Shown here piece by piece: positions 27,801 through 34,861 of a stretch of 64,000 nucleotides of DNA (the stretch's first letter is position 1; every line of letters begins with the position of its first letter). Origin of the DNA: Mangrovihabitans endophyticus (GTDB taxonomy: Bacteria > Actinomycetota > Actinomycetes > Mycobacteriales > Micromonosporaceae); the NCBI RefSeq assembly GCF_014646155.1, contig NZ_BMMX01000001.1, positions 1,041,720 to 1,105,719 on the forward strand, in the 5' to 3' direction. The notes under the pieces are model-generated. The model worked only from the letters and a program-made list of their open reading frames with translations, did no database searches and was not told the DNA's origin. A program made the position numbers and the translations under genes.

Positions 27801-28654
27801 TGCGCGCGGCCCTCGCCGCCGGGCTGGAATGCCGGACCGTCCGGGTGCGCGACCGGTTCGGCGACTACGGCCTGGTCGGGGTGATGCTGTTCCGCGTCGC
27901 CGGGGACGTGCTCGACGTGGCGGGCCTGTCGCTCAGTTGCCGTGCCCTGGGGCGCGGCGTGGAGCACCGGATGCTCGCCGCGCTCGGCGAACTGGCGCAG
28001 CATCGCGGCCTCGGCGACATCACGGTGCCGCTGACCGAGACCGGGCGCAACGCCCCGGCGCGCGCCTTCCTGACCTCGGTCGCCGGTCCCGCGCCGCGCG
28101 ACGGGGACGTGCTGCGCTTCGCGGTGTCGGCAGCCGCCGCCGCGCACGCCACCTTCCGGCCCGGCGACGAGGAGCCGCCGGCCGCCGAACCGCGCTCGCC
28201 CGCCGCGGCCGGGCCGGAACGCTCGGGTGCGCCACCGTACGAGCGGATCGCGACCGAGCTGAACCACCTGGACGCCGTCGTCGCGGCGGTCGAGCGGCGG
28301 CGCGCCCGGCGGCGTCCGTCCCTGGCCGGGCCGCCCGGCACGCCCGGCGACGACCTGGAACGCACCGTCGCCCAGGCGTGGCGCCGGATCCTGGCGATCG
28401 ACGACGTGGGCATCGACGACAACTTCTTCGACCTGGGCGGCACATCGCTGCGGGCGGTGCAGTTGATCGCGGAACTGAGCGAGCGGTTCGGCCGGGCGTT
28501 GCCGGCCATCGGCGCGTTCGAGCATCCGACCGTCCGCGCGATGGCCGGCATGTTGCGCGGCGGCGCCGAGCATGCCGGGGACGCCGGGCAGCGCCGCGGG
28601 CTGCGCCGCCGGTCCGTGCCGCCCCGCTCGCGCGCCGCCGGAGAGGGCGGGTGA
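24875..28654 (+). CDS. Multidomain DH-FkbM methyltransferase-FkbH-ACP protein
   Basis: 1259 residues from ATG 24875 (ATGA overlap). Residues ~1-270 are a PKS dehydratase, with HVVQGVPVLP (HxxxGxxxxP) and DAAMQ (DxxxQ). Residues ~300-620 are an FkbM-type methyltransferase: VVVDVGANIGLFTLF (~404), YAFEPSP, and KIDAEGYE (~547). Residues ~640-1100 are FkbH: an N-terminal part with AEELGGVPYTGRFFA, the HAD motif VLDCDETLWAG (~754), LCLCSRNN, LLDDDPVE, and a C-terminal acyltransferase-like part (QRTHQFTTTAARF). An ACP ends it, with Ser in LGGTSLR (~1187). FkbH enzymes take 1,3-bisphosphoglycerate to glyceryl-S-ACP; FkbM domains O-methylate. It may therefore build an O-methylglyceryl-ACP unit while its DH acts on the upstream chain. 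Confidence 0.9.
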   Translation: MSGDRPQFAGWAARLRPAGSGGDRWTVSLSLAAQPNLAGHVVQGVPVLPGSVHVELARAAAAATGGNRPETLRHVRFLRFFVVPRDEPRDLRITVTPVPGGREVAVTGADTGIRHAVAHVPDPAASVDAGDDAPPAGQADAVWRGGRALTGDRLYAGMRDAGNRFGPGFRAITQCRVGAGEAVALITGVDTDGAVVMDAAMQVLAAAVGPDRPGTLVLAGADMLHLPGRPVRRVHARLRPEATDGDIVGDVRLLDSGGRNAGALCGVRLRRLSAAAEEKPPPATRPRVVVAATFTAEPLADALAFWLDTLGLDADVAFAPYRQVYQQLLDPDSLLCTNTGPANVILVRASDLTPAVGDGARYHLPEVGDVAHLHEYETAFLYDEIFVRRSYLRHGIVLPDDAVVVDVGANIGLFTLFVHHECAAARVYAFEPSPDAADALRRNVATHGPATRVFEAGLAEADGERPFTDYRNASVFSGFAADAVRDRAAVRAVAGNVLRSVGGTHLTGLHAVLDRLTGDRLDARTLHRKVTTLSRVWRAEGLTRVDLLKIDAEGYEERVLRGIADEHWPAIRQVVVEAHDPDRVRRVRDILAARGFTVVADDDAMLRGTGYAGIFARRPAARSSGPPARRSRRHAPSSLRHNVDDLVRAARRAAETTAVPLVVVLCPPPAPERRDPAQRRRLDRAQHRICEGLAGIPGVQVVTARDVRRAHPVRHVDAPRAEELGGVPYTGRFFAAVGTLVARRILAAGRPPAKVLVLDCDETLWAGRCGEDGPRGVRLEAPHRAVQEFALRQRAAGTLLCLCSRNNAADVFAVFAARDDLPLRPEHLAAWRLNWAAKSDNLAALAAELGVGTDAMVLLDDDPVECAEVRAHRPEALTVCLPSGPDPVAAVLRHLWAFDRADVTGEDRTRARWYRTERDRAAARSGALDFASFLAGLDLRVVVAPATPADLPRIAQLTQRTHQFTTTAARFGPAGLRAALAAGLECRTVRVRDRFGDYGLVGVMLFRVAGDVLDVAGLSLSCRALGRGVEHRMLAALGELAQHRGLGDITVPLTETGRNAPARAFLTSVAGPAPRDGDVLRFAVSAAAAAHATFRPGDEEPPAAEPRSPAAAGPERSGAPPYERIATELNHLDAVVAAVERRRARRRPSLAGPPGTPGDDLERTVAQAWRRILAIDDVGIDDNFFDLGGTSLRAVQLIAELSERFGRALPAIGAFEHPTVRAMAGMLRGGAEHAGDAGQRRGLRRRSVPPRSRAAGEGG

Positions 28655-31599
28655 CGGCGGTGGACGAGCAGGACGTCGCGGTGATCGGCATGGCGGGCCG
28701 GTTTCCCGGCGCGGCCGACGTGGACCAGTTCTGGGACAACCTGGTCGCCGGGGTGGAATCCGTGACCGGGCTGTCCGCGGCCGACCTGCGTGCCGCCGGG
28801 GTCCCGCCGGAGGCCCGCGGCCATCCCCGGTACGTGCCGATGGCCGCCCTGCTCGACGGTCACGACCTGTTCGACGCGGGCCTGTTCGGCTATTCGCCGC
28901 GGGAGGCGGCGCTGATGGACCCCCAGCACCGGGTCTTCCTGGAATGCGCGTGGACCGCGATGGAACACGCCGGGCACGACCCGGCCCGGTTCCCCGGCGC
29001 GGTCGGCGTCTATGCCGGCGCGGCGATGAACAGCTACCTGTACGCCACCGGCGTCGCGGGACAGTTGCGGGAGCGACCGGTCGCCACCCTGGTCGCCAAC
29101 GACAAGGACTTCCTGACCTCCCGCGTGTCGTACAAGCTGGGACTGCGCGGTCCCAGCATCACCGTGCAGACGGCGTGTTCGACTTCGCTGGTGGCGGTGC
29201 ACACCGCGTGCCAGGCGCTGCTCGCCGGCGAGTGCGACATGGCCCTGGCCGGGGGCGTGGCGGTGCGGGTGCCGCAGCGTGCCGGCTACCTGAGCGAGCC
29301 GGACGGTCCGCTCTCGCCGGACGGGCACACCCGCGCGTTCGATGCGCGCGCCGCCGGGACCATGCTGGGCAGCGGCGTCGGCGTGGTGGTGGTGCGTCCG
29401 CTGGCCGAGGCGCTTGCCGACGGCGACACGGTGCACGCCGTCATCAAGGGGTCGGCGGTCAACAACGACGGCTCGGCCAAGGCCGACTACACCGCACCCG
29501 GGCTCGGTGGCCAGGCCGACGTGGTGGCCGAGGCGCTGTCCCATGCCGGCGTCGACGCGGGCACCGTCGGCTACGTGGAAGCGCACGGCACCGGCACGCC
29601 GCTCGGCGACCCGATCGAGATGACCGCGCTGAGCAACGTGTTCCGCCGCGCGACGTCGAGGTGCGGGTTCTGCGCGGTCGGCTCGGTCAAGACGAACCTC
29701 GGGCATCTGGACGCGGCCGCCGGTGTGGCCGGGCTGATCAAGGCGATCCTGGCGGTCCGGCACGGCCTCGTCCCGCCCACCGTGCACTTCCGCGCGCCCA
29801 ACCCGCGGATCGACTTCGCGGGCTCGCCGTTCTTCGTGAACACCGAGCCGCTGCCGTGGCCGCGGCGGACCGGCCCGCGCCGGGCGGGCGTGACGTCGCT
29901 CGGCATCGGCGGCACCAACGCGCACGTGGTCCTGCAGGAGGCCCCGCCGCCCGCCGCCTCCGGGCCCGCGCGCTCGCCGGCGCTGCTGGTGCTCTCGGCG
30001 CGTACGCGGTCCGGGCTGGACGCCGCGACGGCGGCCCTCCGCGCCCACCTGGACAAGCATCCGGAGACCGGGATCGCCGACGTGGCGCACACCTTGCAGG
30101 CCGGGCGCCGGATGCTCGGCGTGCGCCGGGCGGTGCCGTGCCACGACAGGGGCGAGGCGGTCGCGGCTTTGGGCGCGCCACCACCGGCCACCACGGTCCC
30201 GGCCGGCCCGCACCCGGTGGTCTTCCTGCTGCCCGGTGGCGGCAGCCGGCGGCCACCGGACCTGACCGACCTGGTGAACGCCGAGCCGGTGTTCCGCACG
30301 GCCCTGCACGAGGGGCTGGACGCGCTGCACGGGTTGAGCGACTACGACTTCGCCGCGCTCACCGCCCGCGGCGTCGCGGACCCGCCGCCGGAGTACGCGC
30401 GCCCGTCGATCCAGCTTCCGCTGCTGCTGATCGTGTGCCGGGCAGTGGCCGCGCTCTGGACGTCGTGGGGGATCCGGCCCGCGGCGCTGCTCGGCCACAG
30501 CCTCGGCGAGATCAGCGCGGCGTGCCTGGCCGGTGTGCTGACGCTGCCCGGCGCGCTGGACATGGTGGTGGCCCGCGCACGGCTGCTGGAGAGCCTGCCG
30601 GTGGGCGAGATGCTCAGCGTCGCGCTGCCCGTCCAGCGGGTTCGCGACCTGCTCGCCGATGATCTGGATCTGGCCGCCGTCAACGCCCCGAACAACTGCG
30701 TGGTCTCCGGTCCAGCCGGACGGATTCGTGCGCTCGCCGCCCGTCTGACCGGTGACGGGGTGCGCTGCTCCGTCGTGGCGGTGCGCTCGGCCGGTCATTC
30801 CCGGCACCTCGATCCGATTCTCCAGCCGTACCGGGCGCACGTCGCCGGTCTGACGTTGCGGCCCCCGTCGGTGCCCTTCCTGTCCAACCTGACCGGCACC
30901 TGGATCACCGACGAACAGGCCGTTGATCCCGGGTACTGGACGCGTCAGATGCGCGGCACGGTGCGCTTCTCCGACGCGGTCGGCGAACTGCTGCGACACC
31001 CCGGCCGGATGTTCCTGGAGGCCGGACCCGGGTGGGCGCTGAGCACGCTGGTGCGCTCGCACGGGATGACCGGCCCGAGCCGCACCGTGGTGCCGTCGCT
31101 GCCTCCGCAGACCGCGCCCGGCGGCGCCCGCGCGGCGCTGGTGGGCGCGCTGGGCCGGATGTGGCAGGCGGGCGCCGACGTGGATTGGGAGGGGTTCGCG
31201 GCGCCGGAACGCCGCCGCCGGGTGCCGCTGCCGACCTACCCGTTCGAACGGCGGCGGCACTGGTTCGACGGGGGTCCGACACCGGCCGGCCCGGCGGCGG
31301 AGGCGGCCGAGCCGTCGGCGGCGCCGGAGTCGTCCACCGAGCAGATCATGGCGGGCCTGTGGCGGGACATGCTCGGCGTGCCCACCCTGTCGGTGCATGA
31401 CGACTTCTTCCAGCTCGGCGGCACCTCCCTGCTCGTGACCGAGATGATGGCGGCGGTCAACCGCACGTTCGGCACCGAGCTGACCACGCTCACCCTGATG
31501 GAGTCGCCCACCGCGGCGGGCCTGGCGGCATGCGTGGACGCCGTACGGCCGCCCGCCGTGGCCCGCCGCGGTGGGCGCGACGCCGAGGAGGCGCGATGA
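28651..31599 (+). CDS. PKS module KS-AT-ACP (ethylmalonyl-type AT motif)
   Basis: 982 residues from GTG 28651 (GTGA overlap). KS covers ~1-430, with Cys in TACSTSL (~174), EAHGTGTPLGDP and TNLGHLDAAAG. AT spans ~525-815, with nucleophile in GHSLGEISAA (~614). The specificity motif is SAGH (RSAGHS, ~712), not HAFH or YASH; XAGH motifs are associated with ethylmalonyl-CoA. The usual GQG near the AT start reads GGG, and the segment after it is short. ACP lies at ~890-965, with Ser in LGGTSLLV (~924). No KR or TE is present. The crotonyl-CoA carboxylase/reductase at 34858 would supply the extender. Confidence 0.92.
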   Translation: MTAVDEQDVAVIGMAGRFPGAADVDQFWDNLVAGVESVTGLSAADLRAAGVPPEARGHPRYVPMAALLDGHDLFDAGLFGYSPREAALMDPQHRVFLECAWTAMEHAGHDPARFPGAVGVYAGAAMNSYLYATGVAGQLRERPVATLVANDKDFLTSRVSYKLGLRGPSITVQTACSTSLVAVHTACQALLAGECDMALAGGVAVRVPQRAGYLSEPDGPLSPDGHTRAFDARAAGTMLGSGVGVVVVRPLAEALADGDTVHAVIKGSAVNNDGSAKADYTAPGLGGQADVVAEALSHAGVDAGTVGYVEAHGTGTPLGDPIEMTALSNVFRRATSRCGFCAVGSVKTNLGHLDAAAGVAGLIKAILAVRHGLVPPTVHFRAPNPRIDFAGSPFFVNTEPLPWPRRTGPRRAGVTSLGIGGTNAHVVLQEAPPPAASGPARSPALLVLSARTRSGLDAATAALRAHLDKHPETGIADVAHTLQAGRRMLGVRRAVPCHDRGEAVAALGAPPPATTVPAGPHPVVFLLPGGGSRRPPDLTDLVNAEPVFRTALHEGLDALHGLSDYDFAALTARGVADPPPEYARPSIQLPLLLIVCRAVAALWTSWGIRPAALLGHSLGEISAACLAGVLTLPGALDMVVARARLLESLPVGEMLSVALPVQRVRDLLADDLDLAAVNAPNNCVVSGPAGRIRALAARLTGDGVRCSVVAVRSAGHSRHLDPILQPYRAHVAGLTLRPPSVPFLSNLTGTWITDEQAVDPGYWTRQMRGTVRFSDAVGELLRHPGRMFLEAGPGWALSTLVRSHGMTGPSRTVVPSLPPQTAPGGARAALVGALGRMWQAGADVDWEGFAAPERRRRVPLPTYPFERRRHWFDGGPTPAGPAAEAAEPSAAPESSTEQIMAGLWRDMLGVPTLSVHDDFFQLGGTSLLVTEMMAAVNRTFGTELTTLTLMESPTAAGLAACVDAVRPPAVARRGGRDAEEAR

Positions 31600-33008
31600 C
31601 CGGGGCGCGGATTCCCGGTCCCCGGCCCGTGCCGTTGCTGGGGGCCCGCGGGAACTTCCTGGCCTTTCTGACCGACGCCGTGGCGCACCTGCACCGGCTG
31701 CACGAGCGGTACGGCGAGGTGGCCGCCCTCGCCCGCGGGGACACCGGTCATGTCTTCGTCTTCTCCCCGCGGTACAACCGCGTGGTGCTCGGCGACCCCG
31801 ACCTGTTCCACAACCTCGACGCCGCCTCCGCGCCCGTGCGGATGCCGCAGGACAGCTCGCTGCGGCGGCTCTACGCCGGGCTGACCACCATGAACGGGGA
31901 ACCCCATCACCGGGTTCGTCGGCTGGTCGCCGCCGCGTTGCCGCGGCGCCACGTGGAGACGTACGCGGGCGACATCACCGACGTCACCGCGCGGCATCTC
32001 GCCGGCTGGCACACCGGCGACCGGCTCGATCTGCTCGCCGAGATGCGCACCCTGACCATGGCGGTGGCGGTCAAGACCCTGCTCGGTCTGGAGCCCGGCG
32101 CGGACGGCGGACCCACCGGCCGCCTCCTGCAGGACTGGATGGACGCGGTGTTCTCGGTGCCGGCCATGGCGATGCCGCTGGACGTTCCGGGGCTGCCGTA
32201 CCACCGCCTGCAGACGCTGTCCGACCGTCTCGAACGCACCGTGCGGGATCTGATCCGCCGGCGCCGCGCCGGGCCGTCCGGCGGGCGTGACGCGCTGGCC
32301 CGCCTGATCCACGCCGAGGAGCGGGGCGTGCGCCTGAGCGACGAGGAATTGGTCGGGCAGACCGCGTTCCTGTTCATGGCCGGGCACGCCACCACCGCCG
32401 CCGCCCTGGCCTGGACCGTGCTGTTGCTGTGCGCACATCCCGGTGTGCTGCACGACCTGGCGGACGAGGTGGACGGCGCGCTGCGCGGTGCGCCGCCGGA
32501 CGCGGCCGGGCTGGCCGCGCTGCCGTTGCTGACCCGGGTGGTCAAGGAGAGCCTGCGGCTGCTGCCGCCGGTCGCGTGGTGGGGGAAGGTGAGCACCGCT
32601 CCGTGCGACCTCGGCCCTTACCGGCTGGAGGCCGGCGCCACCGTGGTGTTCAGCCCCTATGTCACCCATCGGCTGCCCGAGCTCTATCCGGAGCCGGACC
32701 GGTTCGCGCCGGATCGCTGGTTGACCTGCGATCCGGGCCCGTACGAGTATCTGCCCTTCTCGGCTGGCCCGCGCGCCTGCCTGGGCGCGGGTTTCGCGAT
32801 GCTGGAGATGCGGCTCGTGCTGGCCATGCTGCTGCAACGATGGCGCCCGCAGATGCGTTCCGGCGCTCGCATCGATCGCGGCGGCCTGATGGTGCTGCAA
32901 CCCCGGCCCGGACTGCCCGTCACGCTGGCGCCGATGGCCGGGCGCGCCGCTGCGGCGAGGCTGCGTGGCACCGTGGTGTCCACATTGGATCTCGATGGTT
33001 CGCGCTGA
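31596..33008 (+). CDS. Cytochrome P450 (second copy)
   Basis: 470 residues from ATG 31596 (ATGA overlap with the PKS). The heme loop is FSAGPRACLGAGF, the K-helix is KESLRLLPP, and PDRFAPDRW gives the PERF-like segment. The I-helix reads MAGHATTAAAL, so the Asp/Glu normally before the conserved Thr is Ala. The family resemblance is to actinobacterial P450s with AGHETT-type I-helices. The last ~30 residues are an extra tail. It is the final gene of the core operon; a 99-base gap follows. It is probably a late oxidation enzyme. Confidence 0.9.
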   Translation: MTGARIPGPRPVPLLGARGNFLAFLTDAVAHLHRLHERYGEVAALARGDTGHVFVFSPRYNRVVLGDPDLFHNLDAASAPVRMPQDSSLRRLYAGLTTMNGEPHHRVRRLVAAALPRRHVETYAGDITDVTARHLAGWHTGDRLDLLAEMRTLTMAVAVKTLLGLEPGADGGPTGRLLQDWMDAVFSVPAMAMPLDVPGLPYHRLQTLSDRLERTVRDLIRRRRAGPSGGRDALARLIHAEERGVRLSDEELVGQTAFLFMAGHATTAAALAWTVLLLCAHPGVLHDLADEVDGALRGAPPDAAGLAALPLLTRVVKESLRLLPPVAWWGKVSTAPCDLGPYRLEAGATVVFSPYVTHRLPELYPEPDRFAPDRWLTCDPGPYEYLPFSAGPRACLGAGFAMLEMRLVLAMLLQRWRPQMRSGARIDRGGLMVLQPRPGLPVTLAPMAGRAAAARLRGTVVSTLDLDGSR

Positions 33009-33107
33009 GCCCGCGGCGGCGGTGGCGGAAGCAACGACGAAGAAGTGTCGGGGGAGCGGCCGGTGAGAGGCTGACCGGCAAGTGCCACTGTTCGGGAGGA
33101 CCGATCC

Positions 33108-34079
33108 ATGAGTGCTGACGAGGACACCCAGGGCCACTCACCGCAGGGGACCCGGTTGAAGGAGCTGCAAGGCCGCTGGTTCGAGATGAGCGAGGCGGCC
33201 ACGGAGGGCAACGGCAAACCCACCAAGGAGGTGGCGCCGAGCGAACAACGCGACATCCGAGCCGTGGACGGAAACCTGCGGGACAACCTGTCGCTCATCG
33301 AACGGCTTCCGGCCCCGGCCCGCGAGCAACTCTTCGATCAGTTCCTCGCCACCGTGTCGGCCCAGTTCAACGGCACCATCACGGTGTCCCAGCCGATCAA
33401 CGAGGACCGCCGGCAGCAGAACATCGACATCTTCTACCGGTATATCGAGTACGAGAACGCCCGCGACTACGAGAACATGGAAAAGCTCTTCCACCCGACC
33501 GAGTTCCGCAGCAAGACGTACTTCGGCAACGATCCGATCAGTCCGAAGGCGCACTCGCGGATGCTGCGCGGGCTGTTCCGGTCGTTCCCCGACTGGTTCA
33601 TGGTCATCAACGAGATCATTTCCGCGGACAACGACGCGGTCGTCGGCCTGATCACCGGGCGGGGCACGCAGTACGAGGAGTTCGCTGGCCGGCCGCCTCG
33701 CGACCATCAGATCGCCATTCCCACGCTGCACTCCATCAAGGTCGCCGACGGTCTGATCATCGAACACCGGCACATCAACCCGTTCGAGGACATCTTCGCC
33801 AACCAGATCATGGCGCCGCTGACCGAGGACATCATGGCGGTCCGCGCGCAGCAGGGTTTCGACAGCAGCCTGGCGCAGCGCGCCTTCGACGCCGCCGTGC
33901 AGGCCGGTGCGTCCGAGGACAAGCTCGCGGAGCTGCGGTCCCTGGTGGAGCTGAAGCGGCGTCAGTGTCAGGTGTTGCTCAAGGGCACCCTGCGGCGCTG
34001 CGCCATGATCGCGCCGGAGGGCGAGATCTACTGCGAACACCATCAGCATCACGGCTACGGCATCGACGGCCTGGAGTGA
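33108..34079 (+). CDS. SnoaL-like protein with C-terminal Cys/His zinc-binding tail
   Basis: 323 residues from ATG 33108, with CGGGAGGA upstream. An N-terminal ~100-residue helical region precedes a SnoaL-like/ester-cyclase domain at ~105-235 (IFYRYIEYENARDYENMEKLF; LFRSFPDWFMVINEIIS; IPTLHSIKVADGLIIEHRHI). A helical linker leads to a C-terminal segment with C-x10-C-x10-C-x2-HH (RQCQVLLKGTLRRC then YCEHH), which resembles short zinc-binding modules of the CxxxTxxGxxC...YCxxH kind. The tail could bind metal or a partner. It lies between the P450 and a second SnoaL protein. Confidence 0.75.
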   Translation: MSADEDTQGHSPQGTRLKELQGRWFEMSEAATEGNGKPTKEVAPSEQRDIRAVDGNLRDNLSLIERLPAPAREQLFDQFLATVSAQFNGTITVSQPINEDRRQQNIDIFYRYIEYENARDYENMEKLFHPTEFRSKTYFGNDPISPKAHSRMLRGLFRSFPDWFMVINEIISADNDAVVGLITGRGTQYEEFAGRPPRDHQIAIPTLHSIKVADGLIIEHRHINPFEDIFANQIMAPLTEDIMAVRAQQGFDSSLAQRAFDAAVQAGASEDKLAELRSLVELKRRQCQVLLKGTLRRCAMIAPEGEIYCEHHQHHGYGIDGLE

Positions 34080-34159
34080 ACTTTTCACCGTGGCGGGGCC
34101 GGCAGGTGCCGCCGCAGGAATCACCGGATCACAACGCGACTCGACGAAAAGAGACGACG

Positions 34160-34861
34160 ATGGCTTCCGCCGAAGACAGTGCCGTACAGCAGGAGAACCG
34201 CCTCCAGAGCGAGATCCACCAGGCCGCGTCCCGGCTGCGGGATCTGCTGGGGACCGACAAGAGCGTCGAGCAGATCGTCGAGGCCGCGTCCGACCTCGGC
34301 CGCATCGAGGAGAACAAGAAGGTGCTGCTGCGCTTCCAGCAGGAGGTCTTCAACTCCAGCGACTGGAGCATGGAGACGTTGCAGCGCAACCTCACCGACG
34401 ACTTCGTCGACCACGCCGCGATGCCCGGTGACCCGCCGGGACTGGAGGGCGTGCAGATGCGCTTCTCGGCGTGGGCGTCGGCGTTCGAGGACCCGATGGA
34501 GGACAACATCGCCATCGTCGGCGAGGGTGACCTGCTCGCCGTGATGTACAACCTGCACGCCACCCACAACGGGAACTTCATGGGCATCGAGCCCACCCAC
34601 CGGGAGGTGGTCATCCCGGGCATGGAGGTGGTCCGCATCCGGGACGGCAAGATCGCCGAGCACTGGGGGATCTACGACTTCCTCCGCACCGCCGAGGAGA
34701 TCGGCAGCAACCTCGCCTTCCTGCCTCGCGAGGGCGGCAACGGCGACGCCCCGGTGCGGCCGCAGGTGCCGTGGGCGGTCAAGATGACCGAGGCGGACGC
34801 GTCCGGGATCGGCGCCGACGCGGAGAAATACCTGCGGCCCGAGGGCGAACAGGGGTCATGA
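34160..34861 (+). CDS. SnoaL-like (NTF2-fold) protein
   Basis: 233 residues from ATG 34160. An N-terminal ~60-residue helical segment (EIHQAASRLRDLLGTDKSVEQ) precedes a SnoaL domain: LQRNLTDDFVDHAAMPGDPPG, ATHNGNFMGIEPTHREV, and GKIAEHWGIYDFLRTAEEIG. These are the family's landmark segments, close to those at 13711 on the opposite strand. Its stop overlaps the CCR start by 4 bases, so the two are translationally coupled. Substrate is unknown. Confidence 0.8.
   Translation: MASAEDSAVQQENRLQSEIHQAASRLRDLLGTDKSVEQIVEAASDLGRIEENKKVLLRFQQEVFNSSDWSMETLQRNLTDDFVDHAAMPGDPPGLEGVQMRFSAWASAFEDPMEDNIAIVGEGDLLAVMYNLHATHNGNFMGIEPTHREVVIPGMEVVRIRDGKIAEHWGIYDFLRTAEEIGSNLAFLPREGGNGDAPVRPQVPWAVKMTEADASGIGADAEKYLRPEGEQGS

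Noticed and set aside
27865..31398. 1177-codon open frame on the minus strand
   Set aside because: It is antisense to well-supported FkbH and KS-AT-ACP domains and so is a GC-bias shadow.
28651..31599. Second acyltransferase as methylmalonyl-specific
   Set aside because: The specificity site reads SAGH, not YASH, and a crotonyl-CoA carboxylase/reductase is clustered, which favours an ethylmalonyl-type unit.
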